Below are positions 49,060 to 58,267 of a stretch of DNA of 64,000 nucleotides, in pieces. Every line of letters begins with the position of its first letter. The stretch's first letter is position 1. A program made the translations under genes and the position numbers. Source of the DNA: Bacillota bacterium (lineage in GTDB: Bacteria > Bacillota > Clostridia > Christensenellales > SZUA-584). The stretch lies in assembly GCA_023428025.1 (NCBI GenBank), contig JAEYZN010000034.1:1-64000 (forward strand), in the 5' to 3' direction. A model generated the notes under the pieces. It was not told the origin of the DNA. It ran no database searches and was given only the letters and a program-made list of their open reading frames with translations.

Positions 49060-49287
49060 TTACTGTTGGACGCCGTCCTCCACGCGGCCGATCGCCTGCT
49101 GCGCATCTTCTTCAGATATCTCCACGCACGCCCCGATGCTCTCGCCATCCTCGCCGATGAGCCGGTCGGCCAGCACATGCCTTGTGTCCTCCACCCATCC
49201 GCCCGCGCCGCGGTCGAACAGCCAGGAACGCCCGCCGTCCTGCCTGGCGATCATATCGATATCATTCAGCTTGTAATAAACCGCCAC
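49060..49287 (-). CDS. Small protein of unknown function
   Basis: A 75-residue acidic protein starting 'VAVYYKLNDIDMIARQDGGR' and continuing 'SWLFDRGAGGWVEDTRHVLA'. It uses GTG with GGAGAG upstream. Highly charged, no signal peptide. The pattern of a WLFD..GGW motif with a conserved acidic tail is seen in uncharacterised anaerobe proteins. It ends at a good terminator, so it is a separate unit. Confidence 0.65.
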   Translation of the reverse strand: MAVYYKLNDIDMIARQDGGRSWLFDRGAGGWVEDTRHVLADRLIGEDGESIGACVEISEEDAQQAIGRVEDGVQQ

Positions 49288-49451
49288 TTTTCTCTCCTTT
49301 TTTGCTATCCTGCCCAGATAACGGCAATTTTATGCGCGAATAAAAAAAAGAACAGCCAAGCTCCGGCTGTCAAACCATGCGGGTGTGGAACATCACAACA
49401 AACCTTATGTCAATGGATTTCCATAATTATTTCTGCGAAACGCCGGTCTTT

Positions 49452-49982
49452 TCACGGCGTTACGGTGAGTTTTTTGGACGCGGCGAGCGTATAGGCCGTG
49501 CCCATCACATCGTTTTCGTCAAAGGAGCCGTCCACCGTGGCGGCTACCGTGTACTCGCCCGCGGGCAGCTTCAGCGCCGGTTCGGCGTACCAGCTCTCCC
49601 AGAACGCCGCGTCCCCGTCGTCCGAGCTGTAACCGCCGGACTTCGCAAACTCAAACTTCAGCGGCTCGCCCTTCTTCAGCGTGGTGGACATGAGTATGTC
49701 GTTGATCGCGTAGTCGCCGGTAAACGGGCCGCCCGTGATGGTGAAATACACCAGCGGGTCTCCGCTGTACACGGTGATGCTGTCCGCCTCGCCCACGTAT
49801 TCCAGCGTCGCCCAGCACTGCGCCGCCTCATCCGCCTTGTACGCTTCTTTTTCGGTATGGATGGATATCTCGAACGTGCCGTCGTTCACCATGGCGGTGT
49901 CCGAACTGTCCACCGGCGCCGTGCACGCCCCGCCGATGACGACCAGCGCCGTCAGCGCCAGATAAAACCCTATCTTCTTCAT
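49452..49982 (-). CDS. Lipoprotein with Ig-like (BsuPI-type) domain
   Basis: A 176-residue lipoprotein. The signal peptide MKKIGFYLALTALVVIGGAC ends with the lipobox GGAC (Cys20). The mature part begins 'TFEISIHTEKEAYKADEAAQ', the pattern of Ig-like beta sandwiches such as BsuPI, continues with 'ITVYSGDPLVYFTITGG' and ends 'LPAGEYTVAATVDG'. Surface ligand binding is possible; function unknown. GGGAGGACGAAGG precedes the ATG. It is 22 bases after the next lipoprotein gene and likely in one operon. Confidence 0.75.
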   Translation of the reverse strand: MKKIGFYLALTALVVIGGACTAPVDSSDTAMVNDGTFEISIHTEKEAYKADEAAQCWATLEYVGEADSITVYSGDPLVYFTITGGPFTGDYAINDILMSTTLKKGEPLKFEFAKSGGYSSDDGDAAFWESWYAEPALKLPAGEYTVAATVDGSFDENDVMGTAYTLAASKKLTVTP

Positions 49983-50004
49983 CCTTCGTCCTCCCTGCGG
50001 TTTA

Positions 50005-50427
50005 TTAAACGCCGCTCATCGCGATCTGCCAGTCCGCCTCCTCGCTGTCCTTCACCAGCCAGAAATTCCAGTGGTATTCGCCGTTGTCGAAGCCACCGCC
50101 GCCGCCGTTTTCATACTCGATCTCAAACGTGGCGCGCACCAGCGCGATGTCGTACGGGTCTCCGTCATACCAATGATCCTGAAACGGCATGACGGATTCA
50201 TCCGTCTCCTGTTCGCAGCTCAGCAGCTTTACCGATACGAGATGCTCCAGCTCCGCCTCCGCGCCGCGGAGTTCCTCCGCCACCACCGCGTTCATGCCCG
50301 CCTCGTCCCTTTTGACCATCCTCTCAAAATAGTAGCGCACCGTCTCCTCCGGCGTCATCCCGACCGCGCCGCAGGCAGGCAGCAGCACGGCCAGCAGCAG
50401 CAAAACAGCCGCCCTTATTCTTTTCAT
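50005..50427 (-). CDS. Small lipoprotein, DUF4829-like
   Basis: A 140-residue lipoprotein. MKRIRAAVLLLLAVLLPAC gives the lipobox LPAC (Cys19). 'TPEETVRYYFERMVKRDEAG' followed by a beta-rich part with 'HWNFWLVKDSEEADWQIAMSG' resembles DUF4829, a NTF2-like fold found in Gram-positive lipoproteins. The domain may sense or bind an envelope component. AGGAGGAAAC precedes the ATG. It is 84 bases from the upstream gene and 22 from the downstream one on the same strand. Confidence 0.75.
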   Translation of the reverse strand: MKRIRAAVLLLLAVLLPACGAVGMTPEETVRYYFERMVKRDEAGMNAVVAEELRGAEAELEHLVSVKLLSCEQETDESVMPFQDHWYDGDPYDIALVRATFEIEYENGGGGGFDNGEYHWNFWLVKDSEEADWQIAMSGV

Positions 50428-50510
50428 GCCGTTTCCTCCTGAACTTGTTTTTCACCGCCGCCACCAGCTTTCTCCACACAATATATATCCGTATGTGCGC
50501 GCCCGCGCCG

Positions 50511-51023
50511 TTATGCCGCATCCATGCCGTTGCACGCATCCAATATGCCCGTTACCGCCAACGCCTGCTCAAAGCTTCTGATGCGCTGGCGGTCACCGTT
50601 CTCCGTCTGCATCCAGACGCAAAAGCCCGGTTTATCAGGGTCTGTCACAGCCCCCGCCGGCATTTCCACAGGAAAGTCCAGCCGCTCCGCAAACGCATAA
50701 AGACCGTCTCCATATCCCACCACGACGATGGGCACATCATTCAGCGACAGCAGCCAGTCCCTGTCCGCCTGCGCGATGCACGCCGCATCGATCCACATCT
50801 GTGGTGTGTCCGCCGCCTTCAGCGCGTCCATGCTGCGCACCGTGGCGATCTCAGGATGCACCGCCAGTTCGCTGTCCGGAAGCGCCGCGTTCTTCTCCGG
50901 CGCGAGATACGCAGCGACCGTTTCGACCTGCGCCGCCTGCGCATCCGGTTGCGCTGTGTCCGCCGCACAGCCTGCCAGCAGCAGCGTGCAGACCAGCGCC
51001 GCGCATATCACCGCGTTCCTCAT
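50511..51023 (-). CDS. Lipoprotein of unknown function
   Basis: A 170-residue lipoprotein. MRNAVICAALVCTLLLAGCA gives the lipobox LAGC (Cys19). The mature part has no recognised domain; it contains 'VPIVVVGYGDGLYAFAERLD' and 'CVWMQTENGDRQRIRSFEQA'. The start at 51023 follows TGTGGAGGTGG. First of a row of lipoprotein genes that run down to 49452. Confidence 0.7.
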   Translation of the reverse strand: MRNAVICAALVCTLLLAGCAADTAQPDAQAAQVETVAAYLAPEKNAALPDSELAVHPEIATVRSMDALKAADTPQMWIDAACIAQADRDWLLSLNDVPIVVVGYGDGLYAFAERLDFPVEMPAGAVTDPDKPGFCVWMQTENGDRQRIRSFEQALAVTGILDACNGMDAA

Positions 51024-51279
51024 CGTGGCCACCTCCACAAATATGGGACGCTCTCCCCCTTCCCATTGTTCCCTCTTATTCTGGGAATAAAATATGAACA
51101 CCGTCCGGTTATTTTGTAAACAAAGCGGGAAGGCTCACACGGCTGTCGGAACATAGAATAAGGTTTTCGAAAACGCCAACCGGCAATTATGCATCAGGGA
51201 GAGGGTAATCCGGATCTGTTGTCGAATAAGCTTTATGTTCATAATACAGGATAGCGTAAGTCTAGGAAACGGAGCAGGC

Positions 51280-52293
51280 ATGGACGGATTGGATACGGCA
51301 AAGCAGATCATCGAGCGCTTGCAGGAGCTGCATTTGAGGATAGCGTCGGCGGTGCACAGCACGGTGGCCGCTCAGAAGTTTGAGGAAAACGCCGAGGTGG
51401 TGGCGGAGGGCAACGGGGACGTCACCTACCGCGTCGACGCGCACAGCGAAGCGCTCATCGACAACTGGTTCAGCGCCAACGGGATTCCCGGCGGCGCGGT
51501 GGTGATCTGCGAGGGGCTGGGCATCCGGACATACCCCGCCGGTCTGCCGCGCGAAGACGCCGCGTGGCGCGTCATCATAGACCCGCTGGACGGCACGCGC
51601 CACATCATGTACGATAACCGCTCCTGCTGGATACTGACGGGCATCGCGAAAAACCGCGGCGACGGGACCAGCCTGGCCGACATCATCGCCTGCATCCAGA
51701 CCGAGGTGCCGCCCAGCAGTCAGGACCGCAGCCTGGTGCTCAAGGCCGTTCGCGGGCAGGGCGCCAGCGCCGAGGAATGGAACATTGCGCAGATGACCAA
51801 AACGAAGGATGCCGTGCGCATGCGTCCGTCCCGCGCGAAGGACCTGCTCAATGGCTTCGCGGTGTTCTCCAGCTTTTTCCCCGGCACCAAGGAGATCATC
51901 TCCGCCGTCGAGGAGCGCGTGCTGGAGCGCATACACCCCATGCAGAAGGAAAACGACGCGCTGGTGTTCACGGAGCAGTACATCTGCAGCGCCGGACAGA
52001 TGTATATGCTGATGAGCGGGCGATACCGCATGGTGGCGGATATCCGCGCCGCGCTGGGCCCGTATCAGCAGGCGCGCGGGAAGCTGATGCCGTTGTGCAC
52101 GCACCCGTACGACCTGTGCGCCAGCCTCATCGCACAGGAGCTGGGCTGCGTGATCGTCGACCTGCAGGGCCGTCCTCTGAGCTACCCGCTTGACCTCGAC
52201 ACCAACTGCAGCTGGCTCGGGTTTGCCAACAGCGATATCCGGGACCTCGTACAGCCGGTGCTGGCGGAGGAGCTGGAGAAGTGCCTGGAATAG
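51280..52293 (+). CDS. Inositol monophosphatase/FBPase superfamily protein
   Basis: A 337-residue protein with the metal site of the superfamily: 'WRVIIDPLDGTRH' at about residues 97-108 supplies D101 and D104, and 'VTYRVDAHSEALID' at 48-61 and 'HPYDLCASLIAQELG' near 285 are the other blocks. The usual GEE is CEG here (E78). It removes phosphate from an inositol, sugar or nucleotide phosphate; the long insertions suggest a sugar bisphosphate. The start follows GGAGCAGGC. A Spo0A-box-like TGTCGAA lies at 51220, which is weak evidence alone. Confidence 0.85.
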   Translation: MDGLDTAKQIIERLQELHLRIASAVHSTVAAQKFEENAEVVAEGNGDVTYRVDAHSEALIDNWFSANGIPGGAVVICEGLGIRTYPAGLPREDAAWRVIIDPLDGTRHIMYDNRSCWILTGIAKNRGDGTSLADIIACIQTEVPPSSQDRSLVLKAVRGQGASAEEWNIAQMTKTKDAVRMRPSRAKDLLNGFAVFSSFFPGTKEIISAVEERVLERIHPMQKENDALVFTEQYICSAGQMYMLMSGRYRMVADIRAALGPYQQARGKLMPLCTHPYDLCASLIAQELGCVIVDLQGRPLSYPLDLDTNCSWLGFANSDIRDLVQPVLAEELEKCLE

Positions 52294-52351
52294 GGCGACA
52301 CGGCTGCCGTGAACGGACTTGACGGTTCCACTATATTCTCTGTGTAAGACA

Positions 52352-52391
52352 AAGGAACGGACATACCCTACGGGGCATGGGAGTCCGTTCC
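52352..52391. other. Long hairpin after the phosphatase gene
   Basis: GGAACGGAC and GTCCGTTCC pair around a 21-base loop, without a T run. It sits in a 235-base gap between convergent genes and may block transcription. Confidence 0.5.
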
Positions 52392-52528
52392 CTGCGGTGC
52401 GAAAAATCAGTTGCGCCTGTGCATAAATCCAACTTAACCAGTTATGGAAACTTAACGGTACAAGGTATGACCGGGGAAAATTCTTATTTAGACCAATGAC
52501 AGAAAAGGCATATCGGAACGGCACGCCA

Positions 52529-54172
52529 TCACTGCAGAGTCAGTTCATTGTTGTTGCATCTTTCCATCAGATTGTCCATAAACGCGAGACGCTGGATCAC
52601 GTACTCTTTGAACGTCTCCGCGTCCGGCGCACAGGCGCCCTGCGGCCAGCGCGTCTGATCCCGCAGGATCGCGCCGGAGCCAAACACCTCCGCTTCATAT
52701 GCATCCACCCTGGACAGCACGGCCTCGTTGGACAATACGCCCGCACGCAGCTGCCACCAGCGCTGCGCGGCCTCCTGACATACGCCATCCACATTGAGCG
52801 TGATCGCACGCCGCATCAAAACGTCCGCCAGCACGGCCGTATCCAGAATATCAGCCTGCACTTCAGTCATCAGGGGCGACCCTTCCACCCATATGTTCCC
52901 CCATGTCTGGTCGAGATCCTGGGGCGCTACCAGCATCACATAGGAGTACCCGCGCCTTTTGAATATATAATTTACATTCTTGTCGCTGTTGTCCACAGCA
53001 CAGGTTGCGTTGCTGAACAGCCAGAAATCGATCATATTGGCCCGCTCCGCCAGTTGAAACACGGTGGCGGCGAACTCCTCGTCCGGCGCGGACTTGGCAA
53101 GCCTCAATATCCTGGCGAGCGGCTGCCATTTTGTCCAGGAGACCGGCGCATCCTTCGGCAGCCTCAGCTCATATGCCCCCGCGATATTGCTGTCCGCCGC
53201 ATTCAGAAAATCCAGCTCTGTGGTCTCGACATATGATATAGACCGGTACACATACTCGCTCAGATTCGGGTCATCATTGGCCTTTAGCTCCGCCTGTTTT
53301 TTGTCTATCGGATACATCAGCACATACAAGCCAGCATAATTGCCGTTGACAAACAGCTCTATGAACCGGCCGTCTGCGCCGCCGCATATTTCAAAGCTGT
53401 TGTTCCGCGCGCCAAAATCCATCCACAGCTGATTGGCCAGCAGGGCGCGCATATTCTCCGGATCATTATACGGCGCATATAGTATCCAGTCGTTATCATT
53501 GCGCAGGCCCAACAGATTTTCATCATTATTGATATACTGCCCGTTACGCGATTCGATCAACTCCATTTTATACGAGCTTTTTGGATACAACCGGCTCGAA
53601 GCGCCGCGTATATGAACACTGGCCAGCGAAGTCGTCACCGACGCCCCGTCCACCAAGGTCATTTTTGTCAATGTGTCCGTGTCGCTGATTTCACTGTCGG
53701 CCGCAAGTGACATCACAGGCAGCGTGGTGAAAACAAGCTGGTAAACGCAGTATTGAGCTTCGGTATACGCCAAGAAGGTCAGCCTGCGGTTTGCCCTCAC
53801 GGCTTCGGCTGAAAATCCGCCCTCCGCGAACGCCAGCCAGATGCCCTCCGGCGCGGAATAAGTCACCACCGGATCGGTTTCATCGGCCCCTGCCCAAACA
53901 TAAAAATAGCTGGACGACGACGCGTCATACATCAGTGGCATGTTGTCAAAACGTATTTCGTCCAACTTAACGATATCAGATAAAACCCGATGTACCATGA
54001 TGTTTTCCATTTCACTCTGGTCATACATCATACCGGAGAGTCTGGCTGCTTTTTTCCCCTGATCCACACCAAGAAGGGCGGCAACGTTGTCCCCTCCCGT
54101 AAACCCGGATAATAACAAAAAAGCTGCAAGCACCAAACCGGTCAGCACCAGGGCCGTTATCTTCTTTTTCAT
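52529..54172 (-). CDS. CotH kinase family protein
   Basis: A 547-residue exported protein with an N-terminal hydrophobic anchor (residues 6-28). 'SVHIRGASSRLYPKSSYKMEL' is the start of the CotH kinase fold (ATP-binding), 'NDNDWILYAPYNDPENMR' and 'VAPQDLDQTWGN' its catalytic segments. CotH phosphorylates spore coat proteins in Bacillus; in many Clostridia the family is on the cell surface, sometimes linked to cellulosomes or S-layers. The start at 54172 opens the signal sequence and follows GGATGGTGGA, with an ATG at 54184 as alternative. It is a single-gene unit. Confidence 0.87.
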   Translation of the reverse strand: MKKKITALVLTGLVLAAFLLLSGFTGGDNVAALLGVDQGKKAARLSGMMYDQSEMENIMVHRVLSDIVKLDEIRFDNMPLMYDASSSSYFYVWAGADETDPVVTYSAPEGIWLAFAEGGFSAEAVRANRRLTFLAYTEAQYCVYQLVFTTLPVMSLAADSEISDTDTLTKMTLVDGASVTTSLASVHIRGASSRLYPKSSYKMELIESRNGQYINNDENLLGLRNDNDWILYAPYNDPENMRALLANQLWMDFGARNNSFEICGGADGRFIELFVNGNYAGLYVLMYPIDKKQAELKANDDPNLSEYVYRSISYVETTELDFLNAADSNIAGAYELRLPKDAPVSWTKWQPLARILRLAKSAPDEEFAATVFQLAERANMIDFWLFSNATCAVDNSDKNVNYIFKRRGYSYVMLVAPQDLDQTWGNIWVEGSPLMTEVQADILDTAVLADVLMRRAITLNVDGVCQEAAQRWWQLRAGVLSNEAVLSRVDAYEAEVFGSGAILRDQTRWPQGACAPDAETFKEYVIQRLAFMDNLMERCNNNELTLQ

Positions 54173-54439
54173 TCCACCATCCATAGCCTTGTTGATGCCA
54201 TTCGTTAAATAGCCTGAAATTAAGTCAATTATATTTGATTTACGTGATGTTTACAAGAAATACTCGCAATCTATATATTATTTCACGCTTCTTTACTAAA
54301 CCTTTCCACTCCATATCAAGAAATGGTATGATCAGATATAATTATGCATAACAAGCCGTATTCATTTCTTGTTCGACAAGTCATAAAAAAACGGCTTTTA
54401 GCCGTTTCAAATAATCCCGCTTTTCTTAAACCCGCCCGT

Positions 54440-55144
54440 TCAATAAAACAGCCGTTTCCTGACGCGCTCCTTGAAGTTCTGCCGGTGCTCCAGCACCATC
54501 GCCACCACGCCCAGCACCGCGCAGGGTATCAGCGCGAAAAGCGACCAGGCAAACCGGACTTCGCCAAACGCGTTCAGGCTGATGAATACCTCGGCGCACA
54601 CCACGAACACGCCGACAGCGAAGAGTATCGCACCCGCCTTGACAATGATGGAGAGCGTCTTTTTGGTGAACAGCAACGCCGGGACGATGACGCAGATGCT
54701 GGCTGCCACCGTAATCGGCAGGCCCAGCCCCAGAAACCAGTCGCCGCCGTTCACGGTCTCGATGAACAGCAGGTAAAGCAGCGTGGCCGCGCAGTCTGCC
54801 GACAGGAATATCACCGGATGGCGCCTCTTGAAGAAGAATGGCAGCAGCACGAATATATAGATGAGCGCCACCGCGCCGATGACGTAGGCCGACCATGTCA
54901 GCCCGCCGCCCGAAATAATGTCCAGAAACATCGTGATGATGCAGGGAATGGTCAGCAGCAGCCCGGTCAGCGTCGCGAAGTAGCGCCGGTCTATCCGTTT
55001 CATGAGGGTGTCCACGTGGCGCGAATACGGGCGCTCCGCAGGCTCCGCCCACGGCGCTTTGGGATTCGTCACTTCCACGTGGCACAGGGGGCAGCGTTTT
55101 TCGCTGTCAGCCAGCTCCACGCCGCAGTTCACACAGTACGACAT
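54440..55144 (-). CDS. DUF6320-like membrane protein with zinc ribbon
   Basis: A 234-residue protein. C4, C7, C18 and C21 in MSYCVNCGVELADSEKRCPL form a zinc ribbon, followed by 'YSRHVDTLMKRIDRRYF' and six membrane helices. It resembles DUF6320 proteins, which occur next to acetyltransferase-like and alpha/beta hydrolase genes in Clostridia, as here: the acyltransferase gene ends 50 bases upstream. Its role in that group is unknown; a transport or lipid-related role is a guess. ATCC...GGATAACG precedes the ATG. Confidence 0.8.
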   Translation of the reverse strand: MSYCVNCGVELADSEKRCPLCHVEVTNPKAPWAEPAERPYSRHVDTLMKRIDRRYFATLTGLLLTIPCIITMFLDIISGGGLTWSAYVIGAVALIYIFVLLPFFFKRRHPVIFLSADCAATLLYLLFIETVNGGDWFLGLGLPITVAASICVIVPALLFTKKTLSIIVKAGAILFAVGVFVVCAEVFISLNAFGEVRFAWSLFALIPCAVLGVVAMVLEHRQNFKERVRKRLFY

Positions 55145-55194
55145 ATCGTTATCCTTTCAGGCTTGGCCCAACCCACAATTCTCGCCCAAGCTGT

Positions 55195-56490
55195 TTACCA
55201 TCTCTCGTTGCTCTCCACCTTCACCGGCACGCCCAGCTTTACAAGATATCGGAAGAACTCGCGCTCCACCATGCTTTCCTTGATGGTGCGCGTGAAGTTG
55301 AGGATCAGCTCGCCGTTGTACGTGAGCGCGGCGCACACCACCCTGTTGCGCGACAGCGGCCCCAGGATGAAATCCATCCGCGTCACATATTGCGCCATCT
55401 CGTCCGGCAGCTTCACCAGCCCGAGGTTCGAGATGCTGGAGGTGGATTTTCTGTCGCCCACGCGGTAGAACGTCAGCTTCATCGCGATATTCTTCAAAAA
55501 CAGCGGCGTTAAGCGCAGCACTTTGAGCGACTCGGAACGCACGTTGGTGGATATCTTGGCGTTCAGCAGCTTCTCCGTCACCTCGGCGCGCATGTAATGG
55601 TGCACCGCGGACAGCACCTCGTCGAAGCTGTACACGCCGTAGCGCGGGTCGATGCCGGGGTTCACGTAGCTGGCGAAGTTGCGAAGGGTGTTGGTGGGGT
55701 AAAAGCTGCGCAGGTTGATGGGGATGCAGACCTTGACGGGCCTGAGACTCTTCTCGTGCCGCACCTTCTTGCGCTGGATCCTGTCGATCGCCATGATCAG
55801 CACGGCGGTCAGGTATTCGGTCAGCGACACGCCCTTCTCCTTCGCGCGCGAGAGCACCTCATACGCCGGGATCATGCCGTCGATGATGTGCACGAAGCCG
55901 TCCGATTCGTCAGTGCCTCTCAGATAATACGCGTCCGGCTCCCTGCGGGACCGCCCCACGTTGCGCGCGTATTTGATGTACGCGTCCTCCGTCTCGCCGG
56001 GCGAAGGCGGGAGCGAGCAGTCGAGTATCTCGCAGCCGCGCGGTATCTGCGCGCCGTACTTTAAGCGCAGATATTCGGCCACCAGCGTTTTGAGGAAACA
56101 CAGGCCGCCGCTGCCGTCCGTCAGCACGTGGAATATCTCCACGGCGATGCGCCGTTCGTGATAACGCACGCGGAACATGAAGCCGCCGTTTTCATCGAAG
56201 TCCATGGGCGCGCACGGATACGGCCCGTCCGGCGCGACGACAGGCCCGCCCTCGTTGTGCTCCAGATAATACCAGAACACGCCGCGCTTGAGTTTCAGCG
56301 CAAAGCCGGGAAAGCGCGCCAGCGTGGACCGCTGCGCCTCCACCAGCACCGCGGGGTCAACCGGCTCGGTGAGCGTGGCGGACAGGCGGAACAGCGCCTT
56401 CCAGTTGCGCCGCTTGGCCGCCGGGTATATCTTCGCCGCGTTGTCCAGCTTCATCCACTTTTTGTGACCGGCTGTTGTTTCTTGTGTCAT
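55195..56490 (-). CDS. Condensation/WS-DGAT-fold acyltransferase
   Basis: A 431-residue protein. The catalytic HxxxDG of the chloramphenicol-acetyltransferase/condensation fold is present in VEIFHVLTDGSGGLCFL, and 'NISNLGLVKLP' style and 'IPINLRSFYP' blocks match alcohol O-acetyltransferase-like members. It transfers an acyl group, probably from CoA, to an alcohol, sugar lipid or similar. The ATG at 56490 overlaps the stop of the upstream hydrolase gene (ATGA), so they are translationally coupled. GGAG precedes it. A longer open frame upstream lies over the hydrolase gene and is not used. Confidence 0.85.
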   Translation of the reverse strand: MTQETTAGHKKWMKLDNAAKIYPAAKRRNWKALFRLSATLTEPVDPAVLVEAQRSTLARFPGFALKLKRGVFWYYLEHNEGGPVVAPDGPYPCAPMDFDENGGFMFRVRYHERRIAVEIFHVLTDGSGGLCFLKTLVAEYLRLKYGAQIPRGCEILDCSLPPSPGETEDAYIKYARNVGRSRREPDAYYLRGTDESDGFVHIIDGMIPAYEVLSRAKEKGVSLTEYLTAVLIMAIDRIQRKKVRHEKSLRPVKVCIPINLRSFYPTNTLRNFASYVNPGIDPRYGVYSFDEVLSAVHHYMRAEVTEKLLNAKISTNVRSESLKVLRLTPLFLKNIAMKLTFYRVGDRKSTSSISNLGLVKLPDEMAQYVTRMDFILGPLSRNRVVCAALTYNGELILNFTRTIKESMVEREFFRYLVKLGVPVKVESNERW

Positions 56491-57377
56491 CCCCATAACT
56501 CCAGAAATGATGCGATTTTTCCCATGGCCGCACGCGCCTCGGGGATGCCGAACAACACGTACACATGCCACAGCCCTTCCTCCACGTCCAGCTCGCAGCG
56601 GCATCCGCTGCCGGCCAGGCACGTGGCCAGCGTCACCGCGTCGTCCAGCAGCAGCTCGTTGCCGCCCGCCAGCAGCAATGACGGCGGCATACCGCCTAAG
56701 TCCCCGAATATCGGCGACACCAGCGGGTTCGTCTGCTGTCCGTCGGCATAGGCTTTGGCATGGGTGCGCAGCACCTTCTCGGACAGCGACGGGTCCTTCT
56801 TCGCGTTGGCCCTGTAGGACGCGCCGCCGAAGGTGAGGTCGGTCCACGGCGAGATGCCCACCAGCGCGGCGGGCAGCGGCAGGCCCAGCTCCTTTAGCCT
56901 CAGGCACAGGCAGAAGATGAGGCCGCCTCCGGCGGACTCCCCCGCGAAGGAGATATGCGCCGCGTCGTAGCCCGCGTCCAGCAGATAGCGGTAGGCCGCC
57001 AGCGCGTCGTCCAGCGCCGCCGGGAACGGATGCTCCGGTGCGAGGCGGTAGGCCACGGCCAGCACGCGCCGCCGCGTGTGGTCCGCGAGTATGCCCGCGA
57101 AGCCGCGCGCGTATTTGAGGTTGCCCGCCACATACCCGCCGCCGTGCAGGTACAGGACCACGCGCTTCGGGTCCGGCTCGCCCTCCGGAAGCGCGAAGCA
57201 CGTCTCGAAGCCGTCCAACTCCACCGGCTCGAAAGCCACCCGTCCCGCCACGGACTTCGCCCCCATCTCGCCCATCACGTCCTGAAACGCGCGCGCCCTG
57301 GGAATGCTCATCCGGCCTATAAACGGCTTTAACAGCCGTATCTCCTCTCGTACCAACACACTTAACGGGCTTGGCAT
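56487..57377 (-). CDS. Alpha/beta hydrolase (HSL-family esterase)
   Basis: A 296-residue esterase of the hormone-sensitive-lipase family. 'VVLYLHGGGYVAGNLKYARG' is the HGGG oxyanion motif, 'FAGESAGGGL' the nucleophile elbow with Ser in GESAG, and 'VEEGLWHVYVLF' supplies the catalytic His. It hydrolyses or transfers short acyl esters. GGAGGCCGC precedes the ATG. First of three genes with the acyltransferase (4-base overlap) and the zinc-ribbon membrane protein (50-base gap); the set is probably an operon making or remodelling an acylated compound. Confidence 0.9.
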   Translation of the reverse strand: MPSPLSVLVREEIRLLKPFIGRMSIPRARAFQDVMGEMGAKSVAGRVAFEPVELDGFETCFALPEGEPDPKRVVLYLHGGGYVAGNLKYARGFAGILADHTRRRVLAVAYRLAPEHPFPAALDDALAAYRYLLDAGYDAAHISFAGESAGGGLIFCLCLRLKELGLPLPAALVGISPWTDLTFGGASYRANAKKDPSLSEKVLRTHAKAYADGQQTNPLVSPIFGDLGGMPPSLLLAGGNELLLDDAVTLATCLAGSGCRCELDVEEGLWHVYVLFGIPEARAAMGKIASFLELWG

Positions 57378-57510
57378 GCGGCCTCCTTATTCGTCAGTAT
57401 TTCCAGAATACAATAATAGCACGCAAATTACAACGGCTGCGATGCCCGTCTTCATTTTGCGCGTCAAAATTCAATAGATGTTCAGGCCGGGGCCGTCTAT
57501 GACCGGGCCC

Positions 57511-57831
57511 TCAATGCGCATCCCTGTAATTTTTGTAGCGGCCCACCATGCCCGGAAGGATGACGGTATCCCAGTTCCACGGGTCCACCATGCCGCCCGA
57601 CATGCCGCCGAGATTATACCTGTTTATAAACACAAATGACTTTGACTTTATTGAAACGCCCGTCAGTGTTTTGAACGTGCTGCAAAACTCTCTTGAGAAT
57701 GCTTCTTCCGAATCGATGTCGGGTATCGCCAGAAAGTGAGATCTTAAATCCTCCCATAGAAAGGTTTCACCGCCGAGGCCGAAATTGCCGGGAGAATAAC
57801 CAGTGAAAATGGCAGATAAAATATCTTTCAA
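57511..57831 (-). CDS. Small protein of unknown function, uncertain
   Basis: A 106-residue frame, 'LKDILSAIFTGYSPGNFGLG' at the start and 'KSFVFINRYNLGGMSGG' near the end. It starts with a TTG and has no good ribosome binding site; the open frame continues upstream to the terminator of the cold-shock gene. It may be a remnant of a larger gene or a false call. GC content is lower than that of the operon beyond. Confidence 0.4.
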   Translation of the reverse strand: MKDILSAIFTGYSPGNFGLGGETFLWEDLRSHFLAIPDIDSEEAFSREFCSTFKTLTGVSIKSKSFVFINRYNLGGMSGGMVDPWNWDTVILPGMVGRYKNYRDAH

Positions 57832-57889
57832 AAAACTTGCACAACCAATCGTTATATTTGCTCGTTTTGCACGATCGCTCAGAAGCAGA

Positions 57890-57921
57890 ATAAGACGGGC
57901 GGCCCTTCGCAGGCCGCGCCG
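57890..57921 (-). terminator. Terminator of the cold-shock gene
   Basis: Minus strand: GGCGCGGCC-TGCGAA-GGGCCGCCC followed by GTCTTATT. It lies 16 bases after the csp stop. Confidence 0.6.
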
Positions 57922-57936
57922 TCCTGCGTTTTGACG

Positions 57937-58146
57937 TTATGCCGGGCAAACGTTGACGGCTCTGAACCGTCCGTTTCTCGGGTCTTGCTCAATACCGAAG
58001 GTGACGCGCTGGCCTTCCGTCAGTGATTTGAATCCGTCAGTCACAATAGACGAGAAATGCACAAAAACATCTTCCCCGCCTTCGTCGTTGGCAATAAATC
58101 CAAATCCCTTATCCGCGTTGAACCATTTGACAATACCGTTATACAT
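57937..58146 (-). CDS. Cold-shock protein (CSD)
   Basis: A 69-residue single-domain cold-shock protein. MYNGIVKWFNADKGFGFIAN carries RNP1 (KGFGFI) and 'GGEDVFVHFSSI' RNP2 (VFVHF). It binds single-stranded RNA and acts as an RNA chaperone and antiterminator. AGGAGG precedes the ATG. The 115-base leader holds a large hairpin (58188-58237) and a consensus promoter is at 58268-58296, the layout of Csp genes with temperature-sensitive leaders. Confidence 0.95.
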   Translation of the reverse strand: MYNGIVKWFNADKGFGFIANDEGGEDVFVHFSSIVTDGFKSLTEGQRVTFGIEQDPRNGRFRAVNVCPA

Positions 58147-58187
58147 TCCGATACCTCCTGTTATTTCGTACCCTGTACAAATAAAAA

Positions 58188-58237
58188 CACATGCTTTTGT
58201 AAATCATCATCGAAAGAATGACTTACAAAAACATGTG
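58188..58237 (-). promoter_or_regulatory. Leader hairpin of the cold-shock gene
   Basis: CACATG-TTTTGTAA with its inverse on the other arm, 14 of 15 pairs over 50 bases, in the csp 5' untranslated region. AU-rich pairing suggests that it opens or refolds with temperature. Confidence 0.65.
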
Positions 58238-58267
58238 AGTTCAATTCAATACATTTGATACGTATTT

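Noticed and set aside
56491..57201. Upstream extension of the acyltransferase frame
   Set aside because: It runs antiparallel in frame over the hydrolase gene, whose motifs are intact; the ATG at 56490 has a binding site and the usual ATGA overlap.
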